The notes under the pieces are model-generated. The model saw only the letters and a program-made list of their open reading frames with translations, was not told the origin of the DNA and made no database searches. Shown piece after piece: positions 53,252-62,716 of a DNA stretch of 64,000 nt. A program made the translations under genes and the position numbers. How positions within the stretch are numbered: the first letter of the stretch is position 1; each line of letters opens with the position of its first letter. This DNA is from JBDTVS01 sp040007095 (lineage in GTDB: Bacteria; Acidobacteriota; Vicinamibacteria; Vicinamibacterales; CAVVIG01), in NCBI GenBank assembly GCA_040007095.1, contig JBDTVS010000049.1, positions 1-64,000 on the forward strand, written 5' to 3'.

Positions 53252-53731
53252 ATGACCAGACCCTCAGGTCGGACGCCCGTGGCGATTGCGCTGGGGAGCA
53301 ACATGGGCGATCGTCGGGGCCATCTCGACTACGCCGTGTCCCGCCTTGGTGTGTTTCTGCACGACATCCGAGTCTCCAGCTATCACGAGACCGCGCCGGT
53401 GGACGTCGTCGGCGAGCAGTGGGATTTCCTGAATGCCGCGGCGGTGGGCGAGACGGAGTTGACGGCCCGTGAAGTGCTCGACGCGCTGTTGGCCATTGAG
53501 GCCGCTCGAGGACGGGAGCGGCCGCACCCGTCGGCCCCGCGCACGCTCGACCTGGATATCGTGCTGTTCGGAAACCAGCGGATCGACGAGCCGGGACTCG
53601 TCGTGCCGCATCCCAGGTTTCGCGAGCGGCGCTTCGTGTTGGATCCGCTGGCGGAGCTTGCGCCGGACTGGCGCGATCCGGTCACTGAAAAGACGGTCGC
53701 CGAGCTGCGAACGCTGCTGCCGGCGTCGTGA
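53252..53731 (+). CDS. folK: 2-amino-4-hydroxy-6-hydroxymethyldihydropteridine diphosphokinase
   Basis: A 159-residue HPPK of usual length. Motifs: IALGSNMGDRRGHL at the N-terminus, ETAPV, QWDFLNAAA, IEAARGRER and the Mg/ATP site RTLDLDIVLFG, then VPHPRFRERRFVL. It transfers pyrophosphate from ATP to 6-hydroxymethyl-dihydropterin in folate synthesis. No other folate gene is adjacent. Confidence 0.94.
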   Translation: MTRPSGRTPVAIALGSNMGDRRGHLDYAVSRLGVFLHDIRVSSYHETAPVDVVGEQWDFLNAAAVGETELTAREVLDALLAIEAARGRERPHPSAPRTLDLDIVLFGNQRIDEPGLVVPHPRFRERRFVLDPLAELAPDWRDPVTEKTVAELRTLLPAS

Positions 53732-53774
53732 GAATTCTGAGGAACGTTTTACCAACGACCGTGAGGGACACAAA

Positions 53775-54119
53775 ATGAGCGAGCACTACCACGACCCCAG
53801 TGATGTTCGGCTGCTCAAAGAGATGCGCAAGCTCGCGCCGAAGGATTACGAGGCCTGGTTCGCGCTGAATGCGATCGTCGGCCGTGAAGACGGCGCCATC
53901 CCGCGGAAGTATCGTGAGTTGATTGCCATCGCGGTCTCGGTGACGACGCAGTGTCCGTATTGCATCGAGGCCCATGTGAAGGGCGCCAAAGCGGCCGGTG
54001 CGAGCAAGGAAGAAGTGGCGGAGGCGTCGTTGGTGGCCGCGGCCCTCCGCGCGGGCGGCGCGGCGATGCACGGTACGCTCGCGATGAAGTTCTTCGACCT
54101 GCCTGAGCCGGTTCGCTAA
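53775..54119 (+). CDS. AhpD/carboxymuconolactone decarboxylase-family protein
   Basis: A 114-residue protein. The AhpD-type active site CPYCIEAHVKGA (Cys-x2-Cys with nearby His) is complete, so a peroxidase-like or thiol-redox role is likelier than decarboxylation. ATG 53775 is chosen as the first start after folK that gives the family N-terminus. It lies 43 bp after folK. Confidence 0.9.
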   Translation: MSEHYHDPSDVRLLKEMRKLAPKDYEAWFALNAIVGREDGAIPRKYRELIAIAVSVTTQCPYCIEAHVKGAKAAGASKEEVAEASLVAAALRAGGAAMHGTLAMKFFDLPEPVR

Positions 54120-54222
54120 GTCGGTAAACGGACGGCCGGGTGTGCGGGGCCGGGCCGCTTCTCCGTCGTGGCCGGCGGCTGCGCGACACGGGTCTGGGCT
54201 GCGCGACTGATCGAGAAACGGG

Positions 54223-54762
54223 TCAGCCGATCGGATGCCGCGTCACCTTCCCGCTGAATGTGTCGGACCCGATCGCCAGGTAGAGCTCGCGATCGTTGAC
54301 GGACAGGCTGAACGCCATCCGGCGCTCGAGTCGCAAGACGATCGCGGCGAGAAACACCCGGTCGATGCCCCACAGCTCGACCGCCTCCGAGCGGTGAATC
54401 CGCTCGCCGGCCAGCCGGCTCAGGAACTGCGTCGGATCCTTGTGCACATACACGGCGACTCGCGGCGAGGCCTTCGAGGCCTTGTGCAGGCGGGCTGCAT
54501 CCGGCGTCCCCACGTCGATCCACGAACGAATGCGGCCGGTGAGGTCTCGAACGGAAATGGCGGGCTCGTCCGGATCGGAGAGTCCTGCCGAAAACTCGAT
54601 GCCCGCCGCGAACTCCAGTGCGTAGGCCAGCACGCGAGTCATCAAGTAGTCTTCGGATTCCGATGGATGGCGGGCAACGCGCAGCGCCAGCGACTCATAG
54701 ACCGCACGGTCGGAATCAGCCAGGTCGATGTCGATATTGTAGATGGTGGCGGTTAGTGCCAT
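54223..54762 (-). CDS. yaeQ: YaeQ-family protein
   Basis: A 179-residue protein matching the YaeQ family along its length: MALTATIYNIDIDLADSDR, ARHPSESEDYLMTRVLAYAL, LWGIDRVFL and RMAFSLSVNDRELYLAIG. The fold resembles PD-(D/E)XK nucleases; the function is unclear. It is monocistronic, 68 bp from the terminator at 54831. Confidence 0.92.
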   Translation of the reverse strand: MALTATIYNIDIDLADSDRAVYESLALRVARHPSESEDYLMTRVLAYALEFAAGIEFSAGLSDPDEPAISVRDLTGRIRSWIDVGTPDAARLHKASKASPRVAVYVHKDPTQFLSRLAGERIHRSEAVELWGIDRVFLAAIVLRLERRMAFSLSVNDRELYLAIGSDTFSGKVTRHPIG

Positions 54763-54830
54763 CTGCTCGTGTCACGTCTCCGCACTTGGTCGAGGTGCCC
54801 GCCACGAGATCCGGAAACTGGTCTCACGTT

Positions 54831-54864
54831 CAAAAAAAATGGCGACGGTCGCGCGACCGTCGCC
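54831..54864 (-). terminator. Rho-independent terminator of the RND operon
   Basis: GGCGACGGTC-GCGC-GACCGTCGCC forms a perfect 10-bp stem. On the minus strand it is followed by an A and a run of eight T. It ends the minus-strand operon whose last gene stops at 54919. Confidence 0.92.
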
Positions 54865-54918
54865 AAGTTGAGGAATCAGAGCTGCCAACGACGCCGATGG
54901 CGCGCCAGCAGGGACGCG

Positions 54919-57900
54919 TCAAATCTCGGCCGGCTTCGGCGTGCGTCCCGTCTTCTGCCGCCAGATGCGCCGCAGCGTGACCAACGGGGTCCATTCCCTG
55001 AAGTCGTCGAAATAGGAATACACGACCGGCGTGACCAGCAGCGTCAGCAGAAGACAGAGTACCTGGCCGCCGAGGATCGTGATCGCCATCGATGCCCGAG
55101 AGCCGGCGCCCGCGCCGCGGCCCAGAGCAATCGGGATCATCCCGGCCACGATGGCGATGGTCGTCATCAGGATCGGCCGCAAACGCACATGGTTGGCCAT
55201 GATCAAGGCTTCATGGCGTTCCATTCCCTGTGCCCGGAGCGTGTTCGTATAGTCGACCTGCAGGATCGAGTTCTTCTTCACGATGCCGAACAACATCATC
55301 AGACCGATCGCGCTGTAGACGTTGATGGTCTTGCCGAAGGCCATGAGCGCCAGGAGTCCGGCCGGCAGGCTGAGCGGCAGCGACGTCATGATGGTCAGCG
55401 GATGGATGAAGCTGTTGAACTGTGAGGCCAGCACCATGTAGATGAACGCGATCGACAGCACGAGCGCAATCATGAAGTTGTTGGACGCCTCGTTCAGCGT
55501 CCGGGCCGCGCCGCTGAACACCGCCTGATAGCCGGCCTTCAGGTGCAGTTCCTCGACCTTCACCCGTGCGTTTTCGAGGACTTCGCCGAGCGGGACGCGA
55601 TCGATGTTCGCGAAGACGGAAATTTGGCGCTGCCGGTTGTAGCGCTGGATCTCGGCCGGTCCACGATCGTTGGTGAGGAGGGCGACGTCGCTGACCTTGA
55701 CCACCTTGCCCGGGGCCGCCGGAACCAGCAGATCGCCCATGACCTTCGGGTCGTTGCGGTATTGCTCGTCGAGTCTGAGCCGGACGATGAACTGCTCGTC
55801 GCCGTCCTTGAACTCGGACACTTCCTCGCCGCCCACCAGCGTGCGCAGATTGGTTGCCAGTGTGTCGATGTTCACGCCGAGATCGGCGGCGCGGACGCGA
55901 TCGACGTTGATGCGGAGCTCCGGCTGCGTGGTCTCGAAGTTCGAGTACGCATCCACGACGCCATTGATGGTGCGGAGCTTGTCGACCAGTTGCGAAGTGT
56001 AGACCTGCAGTTGCTCGATATCAGGTCCCTGAATGAGGACATTGAGGCGGTTGCCGCCGCCACCGCCGCCACCGCCGCCCTGGTAATTGCCGCCGCCGCC
56101 GCCGGTCGAGGCGCCCGAGATATCGGTGCCGCCGGAGATGTTCACGCGCACGCGGGTGTCCGCCTGGTACTTGCGAAGCATGCCGCGGACGCGGCGCATC
56201 ATGTCCTGCTGGCTGACGTTCCGCTCTTCGAGCGGCGTCATCGTGATGTTGAAGTTGCTCTGGCCGTTGCCAACCTGCTGCTGGACGCGGCTCAGGAACG
56301 GCAGCGCGAGGATCTCCTTCTCGATCGGCTGGATGAACTCTTCGGTGCGCGCGTAGCTCGTGCCTCTCGGCAGCCGGACGTTGATGCTGAACTCGCCCTG
56401 GTCATCGTCGGGCACGAGTTCCTTGCCGACCATCGGGTACAGATAGGCCGCCGAACCGACCACGACGACGGCAATCGCCATCATCACGGCGCGGTGATTG
56501 AGCGACCATCTCAGCATGTGGCCGTACACCGCATCCATCTTGGCGTAGGCCCCGCCCGACTTCGTGGTCGAGTGGTCGGATTTGACGTCTTCCTTCTTCA
56601 TCCACATCGCGCACAGCGCCGGTGTCAGCGTGAAGGACACGAACATCGAGATCAGAATCGCGGCCGCCGACGTGATGCCGAAGCTGTAGAAATAGCGTCC
56701 GATCTGGCCTGTCATGAACGCGACCGGGACGAAAATCACGACCAGCGACAGGGTCGTCGCCATCACCGCCAGGCCGATTTCCGCCGTCGCGTCAGCCGCC
56801 GCCTCCTTTGGACTGAGCCCCTTCTCCTCGACGAACCTGAAGATGTTCTCGAGCACGACGATCGCGTCGTCGATGACAATGCCGGTCGCCAGCGACAGCG
56901 CCAGCATCGTCATGTTGTTCAGGGTGAACCCGGCCATCTTCATGACGGTGAAGGTGCCGATGATCGACGTCGGGACCGCCAGGGCGGCGATGAACGTCAC
57001 CCGCAGATTGCGGATGAAGAGGAACACGACGACACTGGCCAGCAGTCCGCCGAGAATCAGGTGCAGCCGGATGTCTTCGAATGATCGGCGGATGAACCGC
57101 GACTGATCGTTGCCGATGCTGATCTTGAGGTCCGCCGGCAAGGTCGTTTGAATCTGATCCAACTTCGCGAGCACGCGGTCGACGACTTCGACCGTATTCG
57201 TCCCCGACTGCTTCCGGACCTGGAGGCCGACGGACGGAACACCGTTCAGCTTGTTGGTCTGGCGGATCTCCTGAACCGTGTCCAGCACCCGGCCCACGTC
57301 GGCGAACGTGATCACCGAGCCTTCGCGATAGGCGATGACCACCCGGTTGAAATCGTCGACGTTCTTGATACGGCCCATCGTGCGGAGCGCCACCTCGGAT
57401 GGGCCGGCGATGAAGTTGCCGCCCGGCACTTCGACGTTCTGGCGCGTGACCGCGGTCCGGACCTGATCGACGCTCAGCCCGTACGCGTTCAGCCGGTCGG
57501 CGTTCATCAACAGCTGAATTTCCCGCTTGCGCTCGCCCTGTAGGTTGACCGCCCCGACGTCCTTCAAGGTCTCCAGCACCTGTTTGATCTGCTTGTCGGC
57601 GATCTGCGTGATCTCCTTCTGCGATCGGGGGCCGAAGACGTTGAACTGGAGAATCGGCGACGCGTCGGGATCCTGTTTGGTGATCTGCGGCTGTTTCGCG
57701 TCCCGCGGAAACTGGCCGACGATGGTGGCGACCTTGTCGCGGACGTCCTGGGTGGCCGATTCGATGTCGCGCTCGAGCGCGAACGTGATGTTGGCCTGGC
57801 CCTGACCCTGGTTCGAGTTCGCCCGCAGTTCGTCGATGCCGCTGATAGTGTTGACGGCTTCCTCGATGCGCTTGGTGATCTGGGTTTCGACCTCTTCGGC

Positions 57901-58065
57901 GCTGGCCCCCGGCAGCTGGACCTGTACGTTGACGTTGGGCGAATCGGTCTTGGGCATCAAATCGAGCCCGAGGTCCTTGTACGAGAAGGCGCCGAGCACG
58001 ATGAGCGCGGCCGTCATCATGATGGCGAAGACCGGACGCTTGACGCTGACTTCTGCCAGTTTCAT
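54919..58065 (-). CDS. RND efflux permease (AcrB/HAE1 type)
   Basis: A 1048-residue inner-membrane pump with the RND layout: helix 1, large periplasmic loop, helices 2-6, central helix 7, second large loop and helices 8-12. Proton-relay region near LSLATGIVIDDAIVVLENIF. Periplasmic motif GLDLMPKTDSPNVNVQVQLP at the N-terminus. Odd feature: a run of almost only Gly (GGGGGNYQGGGGGGGGGN, residues about 650-668) inserted in the second periplasmic loop. It overlaps the adaptor gene by 4 nt and ends at a strong terminator. Exports drugs or lipophilic compounds; no outer-membrane channel gene is adjacent. Confidence 0.93.
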   Translation of the reverse strand: MKLAEVSVKRPVFAIMMTAALIVLGAFSYKDLGLDLMPKTDSPNVNVQVQLPGASAEEVETQITKRIEEAVNTISGIDELRANSNQGQGQANITFALERDIESATQDVRDKVATIVGQFPRDAKQPQITKQDPDASPILQFNVFGPRSQKEITQIADKQIKQVLETLKDVGAVNLQGERKREIQLLMNADRLNAYGLSVDQVRTAVTRQNVEVPGGNFIAGPSEVALRTMGRIKNVDDFNRVVIAYREGSVITFADVGRVLDTVQEIRQTNKLNGVPSVGLQVRKQSGTNTVEVVDRVLAKLDQIQTTLPADLKISIGNDQSRFIRRSFEDIRLHLILGGLLASVVVFLFIRNLRVTFIAALAVPTSIIGTFTVMKMAGFTLNNMTMLALSLATGIVIDDAIVVLENIFRFVEEKGLSPKEAAADATAEIGLAVMATTLSLVVIFVPVAFMTGQIGRYFYSFGITSAAAILISMFVSFTLTPALCAMWMKKEDVKSDHSTTKSGGAYAKMDAVYGHMLRWSLNHRAVMMAIAVVVVGSAAYLYPMVGKELVPDDDQGEFSINVRLPRGTSYARTEEFIQPIEKEILALPFLSRVQQQVGNGQSNFNITMTPLEERNVSQQDMMRRVRGMLRKYQADTRVRVNISGGTDISGASTGGGGGNYQGGGGGGGGGNRLNVLIQGPDIEQLQVYTSQLVDKLRTINGVVDAYSNFETTQPELRINVDRVRAADLGVNIDTLATNLRTLVGGEEVSEFKDGDEQFIVRLRLDEQYRNDPKVMGDLLVPAAPGKVVKVSDVALLTNDRGPAEIQRYNRQRQISVFANIDRVPLGEVLENARVKVEELHLKAGYQAVFSGAARTLNEASNNFMIALVLSIAFIYMVLASQFNSFIHPLTIMTSLPLSLPAGLLALMAFGKTINVYSAIGLMMLFGIVKKNSILQVDYTNTLRAQGMERHEALIMANHVRLRPILMTTIAIVAGMIPIALGRGAGAGSRASMAITILGGQVLCLLLTLLVTPVVYSYFDDFREWTPLVTLRRIWRQKTGRTPKPAEI

Positions 58066-59351
58066 TGGCCTGCTCCCTCACGACGACCGCGACCGCCCTG
58101 GCGGCCACCTGGTCCGTCTCCGCGTGCTGATGTGTCCTCATCCGCCCCGCCGGTTCGCACCCTCGTGCCGGTCGCGAGCTGATTCACGTTGCTGGTGGCG
58201 AGCACTTCGTCACCCTTGAGGCCCTCGACGATCTCGATCACCTTGTCCTGATGCGTGCCGAGCGTCACGACCTGCTGGCGCGCCTTGCCATCTTCAATGA
58301 CATACACCGTCGAGACGCCCGCCATGGTCGACACCGCGTCGTCCGGCGCTGCGACCACTTTCTCGTCGCGGCGTGTCAGCACAGTACCTTTCGCAAAAAA
58401 ACCAGGCTTGAGCACGCGGTCGGGATTGTCCACCAGCACTTCGACGGGGAACGTCCGGGTGGCCTGGTCGACGGCGGGACTGACAAACGCGACCTTGCCG
58501 TGGAACGTTCTGGTCAGGAACGCCTCGACCACGAAGTCGACCGACTGGCCGACGCTGATGATGCCGGCGTTCTTTTCCTGGATCGCCGTCCTCAACTTGA
58601 GGGGATTCATCTGCACGATGGTCGCGACCGGAGTGTTCTCGCGGATGAATTCCCCCGGCTGTACCAGTCGTTCGGACACCGATCCGGCCACCGGCGCGCG
58701 GACGACGGCGTCCTCGACTTTTTTCTGCGCGAGCTCATAGGAGGCCCGGCGATCCTGAAGACTCGCCTTGAGACTGCGGACGTTGTCGATGGAGGCCTGG
58801 TAATTGGCCTCCGCCACCTTGAGACGGGTCTCTGCCGTGTCCCGGTCGACCTGCGCCAGGAGGCCGCGGCCGCTCAGTTGCTGCGCGCGCTGGTAGGCGG
58901 CTCGCGCATCGTCGCGGTTCGCCACCGCCTGGCGGACCGAGGCAATCTGTTCGTCGGGCGGCGGCTGCTTGTCCTGGGTGCGATCGATGCCGAGCTGCGC
59001 TTCGACCTGACGAAGCGCGCTCTCTGCGCGTTCCAGCGCCAGGGTCAGCTCACGCGGTTCGATCTTCACGAGAACGTCGCCGACGCGAACCTCGCTCCCG
59101 AGCTGCACCGGCACGGCCATGATGATTCCGGCCACCTCGCTGCTGACCCGCGCCTGGTCGGGCGAGACCAGCGTGCCCGACAAATCCACGCGCCGCTCAA
59201 CGCTGATGTGCTGAAGCGGTGATGTGTCGACGTGGACGGCCTGCCCGGCTCCGCCGCGGCCCCCCCGTCCGCCTCCGGCCCCATCGTTCTGTCCGGCCGT
59301 CGTATTGCATCCCGCAGCGGCCGCGCCGACACAGGCGAGCGTCAATGCCAT
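58062..59351 (-). CDS. RND efflux adaptor (membrane fusion) lipoprotein
   Basis: A 429-residue periplasmic adaptor. ATG 59351 gives a lipobox (VGAAAAGC at residues 8-15); the frame is open to TTG 59411, so the start is uncertain. Gly-rich linker (GGGRGGRGGAG), then the barrel-sandwich hybrid (VGDVLVKIEPREL), a coiled-coil hairpin (VANRDDARAAYQRAQQLSG, LKVAEANYQASIDN) and beta-barrel (VAFVSPAVDQATRTFPVEV). It links the coupled permease at 54919 to an outer-membrane channel. The first gene of its two-gene operon. Confidence 0.9.
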   Translation of the reverse strand: MALTLACVGAAAAGCNTTAGQNDGAGGGRGGRGGAGQAVHVDTSPLQHISVERRVDLSGTLVSPDQARVSSEVAGIIMAVPVQLGSEVRVGDVLVKIEPRELTLALERAESALRQVEAQLGIDRTQDKQPPPDEQIASVRQAVANRDDARAAYQRAQQLSGRGLLAQVDRDTAETRLKVAEANYQASIDNVRSLKASLQDRRASYELAQKKVEDAVVRAPVAGSVSERLVQPGEFIRENTPVATIVQMNPLKLRTAIQEKNAGIISVGQSVDFVVEAFLTRTFHGKVAFVSPAVDQATRTFPVEVLVDNPDRVLKPGFFAKGTVLTRRDEKVVAAPDDAVSTMAGVSTVYVIEDGKARQQVVTLGTHQDKVIEIVEGLKGDEVLATSNVNQLATGTRVRTGGADEDTSARGDGPGGRQGGRGRREGAGQ

Positions 59352-59537
59352 ACGCGCCAACGATGCGCAACCTGCGCACTGGCGATCGGTAGAAGTCTCC
59401 CGAATCAGCAAGGTAAGGCCTTTTTTCTTGGAACCGGAATCATAAGTGTACGATAAATACGACGCGGGCGCGCGGTCCGTTTATGGCGCGCTTACGGCCG
59501 AGCGGGGGGCGGTTGGGGAGGTTGGTTGGGAGCGGCC

Positions 59538-59559
59538 GACTACCTGCTAGCAGGTAGTC
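59538..59559. repeat. 22-bp perfect palindrome over a stop codon
   Basis: Arms GACTACCTGC and GCAGGTAGTC flank a central TA. It covers the last codons and the TAG stop of the RND permease ending at 59540, so it constrains the C-terminus (LPASR). No T-run follows; it may be a protein-binding site or transcript 3' hairpin. Confidence 0.8.
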
Positions 59560-62500
59560 CCTGGACGACGGGAGCGGCGGTCCCCTTGAGCCACGACTGC
59601 ACCTGCGCCATGTAGGTATAGAACACCGGCGTCAGGTAGAGCGTGACGAGCTGCGAGAAGAGCAAACCGCCGACGACCACCAGACCGAGCGGCTGACGAG
59701 CTTCACCGCCCGCACCGTAGCCGAGCGCGATCGGCACGGCGCCGAGCAGGGCCGCCATGGTCGTCATCATGATGGGCCGGAACCGAATCAGACAGCCCTG
59801 ATAGATCGCCTGTTCCGGCGTCATTCCGCCGCGCTCCGCCTCGAGCGCGAAGTCGATCTGCATGATCGCGTTTTTCTCGACGATCCCGATGAGCATGATC
59901 ATGCCGACAAACGCATAGATGTTGAGATCCATATGAAAGACGATCAACGTCACCAGCGCGCCAAAGCCGGCCGAGGGCAAGCCCGAGAGAATCGTGAGCG
60001 GATGGATATAGCTTTCGTACAGGATGCCGAGCACGATGTAGACGACCATGACGGCGATGAGCAGCAGCACGCTCAGATTGGAGAGCGAACTCTGGAACGC
60101 CTTTGCGGCGCCTTGAAACTGCCCGCTGACCGCCTCGGGCAGCACCTGCTCAGCCACCTCGCGCACCCGGCTCAGCGCCGAGCCCAACGACGCCCCTGGC
60201 GCCAGGCCGAAGGAGATGGTGACCGCATTCAGCTGGCCGTAGTGGTTGATCGTCTGAGGTCCGACGGTTTGCCGCACGCGCGCGAGGGTGTCGAGCGGTA
60301 CGATCGATCCGTTGGCCGCGCCATTGGCTCCGCCGCCAGACTTGAAATACAGGAGCGACAGGGCGGTGGGATCCGCCTGGTACTGCGGCGCCAGCTCGAG
60401 CAGCACTTTGTACTCGTTCACTGGCGCGTAGATCGTTGACACCCAGCGCGGGCCGTACGCGTCGTAGAACGCGTTCTCGATTTGGCTCGCCGTCACGCCC
60501 AGTGCCGCCGCCTTGTCCCGGTCGATGTCGACGTCGATCTGCGGACTGGTCACCTCGAGGTCGCTGGTGAGATCCTCCAGCCCCGGCACCACGGCGAGCG
60601 CTTTTCTGAGCTTCCGGGCGGTGTCGTACAGGAGCTCGCGATCGGGCGACTGCATCGAGAACTGGTACAGGCTCTTGCTGACCTGACCGCCGATCCGGAC
60701 CGTCGGCGGATTCTGCATGTAGACCTCGATGCCGGGGACCATCGCCACCTGCGGTCGGAGCCTCGCGATGATGTCCGTCGCCAGTTCGTCGCGATCGCCG
60801 CGCGGCTTGAGGTGGACGACGATCTGGCCCAGGTTTGGTCCGCCCAGCGTGGCGGCGGCGCTGCCGCCAATCGTCGAGACGAGACCTTCCACGTTCGGAT
60901 CCCGTCGAATGATGTCCGCCACCTGGTTCTGGTAGTCGACGAGCCTGTCGAAGGCCGTCCCCTGCGACGCCTCGGTCACCACCGCGATCTGATCGGTATC
61001 CTGCTCGGGGATGAAACCTTTCGGCACGACCACGAACAGATACGCCGTGCCCACCAGGACGCACGCCGCCGCCGCCATGGTCGCGGCCCGGTGACGAAGC
61101 ACCAGCTGCAGCGTTCGATCGTAGCCGCCGAGCAGCCACTCGAAGGCGCATTCAGTCGCGCGGCCGAATCGATTCTCGCCGTGCCCCTTCGGCTTCTTGA
61201 GGAACCGGCTGCACAACATCGGGGTCAGCGTGACCGACACGACGCCGGAAATCAGGATCGCGACGCAGATGCTGACCGAAAACTCACGAAACAGCCGGCC
61301 GAGCACGCCGCCCATGAACAGCACCGGGATGAACACCGCGGCGAGCGACAGGGTCATCGAGACGATCGTGAAGCCGATCTCGCGCGATCCCACGAGCGAC
61401 GCCGTCAGCGGGTCTTCGCCCATCTCCACGTGCCGGTAGATGTTCTCGAGCATGACGATCGCATCGTCGACGACGAACCCGACCGAGAGGATGAGCGCCA
61501 TCATCGACAGGTTGTCGAGGCTGTAGCCGAGCATGTACATGACCGCGAACGTGCCGATGATCGAGAACGGCAACGCCAGGCTGGGGATGACGGTCGCCCA
61601 CACGTTGCGCAGAAACACGAAAATCACCATGATCACGAGCGCCAGCGTCAGGAGCATGGTGAACTGGACGTCGCGGTACGACTCGCGAATGGTGTCGGAT
61701 CGGTCGTAGAGTACGTCCATGTGGACGCTGGCCGGCAACTCGGCGCGGAATTGCGGCAGCAGGCCCTTGATCGCATCGGCCACCGCCATGGTGTTGGTGC
61801 CGGGCTGACGCTGGATGCCAAGCGTGATCGCGCGCTGCTCGCCATCACGGTTGTAGAACCACGAGGCGGTGCGCTGATCTTCCACGCCGTCGATCACCTG
61901 GCCAAGATCCTGCAGCCGGACTGGCGCGCCTTTTCGATACGCCACCACCATCGTCTTGTACTGTTCGGCGTTCATCAGCTGGCCGCTGGCCTGGAGCGTG
62001 AAGGCCTTGTGGAGTCCGGCGATGGTCCCGGTTGGCGTATTGACGTTCCAGTTCTTGAGTGCCGCCTCGACTTCGTTGATCCCGATTTGACGCGCGGCGA
62101 GCGCATGCGGATCGATCTGCGCGTGCATCGCGTACTTCTGGCCGCCGAGGACCTGGACCTGCGCCACGCCGTTCACGGTCGAGATGCGCTGCGCGATCCG
62201 CGTCTCGGCGTACTCGTCCAGGGTCCACGGTGGCATCGTGCTCGAGGTGATGACCAGATACAGAATCGGCTGATCGGCGGGGTTGACTTTGGTGAAGGTC
62301 GGCGGCGTCGGCATGCCCTGCGGGAGGAGCCGGGCCGCCTGCGAGATCGCGCCCTGCACGTCGACGGCCGCGCCGTCCAGACTGCGATTCAGATCGAACT
62401 CGAGCGTGACCTGCGTCGAGCCGAGCGAATTGACCGAGGTCATCGACTCGAGGCCGGCGATATTCGAGAACTGATTTTCGAGCGGCGTCGCGACCGACGC

Positions 62501-62680
62501 GCCCATCGTTTCTGGACTGGCGCCCGGAAGGCTTGCTGTCACCAGCAGGGTAGGGAAATCGACGTTCGGCAGGTCGCTGACCGGTAGCGATCGATACGCG
62601 ACCAGACCGAACAGCGCGATTGCGGCCATGAGCAGGCTCGTCGCAATCGGGCGCTTGATGAAGCCTTCAGAAATATTCAC
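59540..62680 (-). CDS. RND efflux permease (MdtB/MdtC-like, second of a pair)
   Basis: A 1046-residue RND pump with the standard two-loop, 12-helix layout. N-terminal motif LPNVDFPTLLVTASLPGASP, proton-relay region LILSVGFVVDDAIVMLENIY, and C-terminal helices with IGIVEKNAIMQIDFALEAER, wording typical of the MdtB/MdtC branch. It lies 36 bp after the partial permease at the window edge and is close to it, matching the MdtB-MdtC heteromeric arrangement. No adaptor gene is coupled here; one may lie beyond the right edge. Confidence 0.92.
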   Translation of the reverse strand: MNISEGFIKRPIATSLLMAAIALFGLVAYRSLPVSDLPNVDFPTLLVTASLPGASPETMGASVATPLENQFSNIAGLESMTSVNSLGSTQVTLEFDLNRSLDGAAVDVQGAISQAARLLPQGMPTPPTFTKVNPADQPILYLVITSSTMPPWTLDEYAETRIAQRISTVNGVAQVQVLGGQKYAMHAQIDPHALAARQIGINEVEAALKNWNVNTPTGTIAGLHKAFTLQASGQLMNAEQYKTMVVAYRKGAPVRLQDLGQVIDGVEDQRTASWFYNRDGEQRAITLGIQRQPGTNTMAVADAIKGLLPQFRAELPASVHMDVLYDRSDTIRESYRDVQFTMLLTLALVIMVIFVFLRNVWATVIPSLALPFSIIGTFAVMYMLGYSLDNLSMMALILSVGFVVDDAIVMLENIYRHVEMGEDPLTASLVGSREIGFTIVSMTLSLAAVFIPVLFMGGVLGRLFREFSVSICVAILISGVVSVTLTPMLCSRFLKKPKGHGENRFGRATECAFEWLLGGYDRTLQLVLRHRAATMAAAACVLVGTAYLFVVVPKGFIPEQDTDQIAVVTEASQGTAFDRLVDYQNQVADIIRRDPNVEGLVSTIGGSAAATLGGPNLGQIVVHLKPRGDRDELATDIIARLRPQVAMVPGIEVYMQNPPTVRIGGQVSKSLYQFSMQSPDRELLYDTARKLRKALAVVPGLEDLTSDLEVTSPQIDVDIDRDKAAALGVTASQIENAFYDAYGPRWVSTIYAPVNEYKVLLELAPQYQADPTALSLLYFKSGGGANGAANGSIVPLDTLARVRQTVGPQTINHYGQLNAVTISFGLAPGASLGSALSRVREVAEQVLPEAVSGQFQGAAKAFQSSLSNLSVLLLIAVMVVYIVLGILYESYIHPLTILSGLPSAGFGALVTLIVFHMDLNIYAFVGMIMLIGIVEKNAIMQIDFALEAERGGMTPEQAIYQGCLIRFRPIMMTTMAALLGAVPIALGYGAGGEARQPLGLVVVGGLLFSQLVTLYLTPVFYTYMAQVQSWLKGTAAPVVQGLPASR

Positions 62681-62716
62681 GAATCACCTGTCCGGCCAGC
62701 CTTGCGCGCCCGGTAG

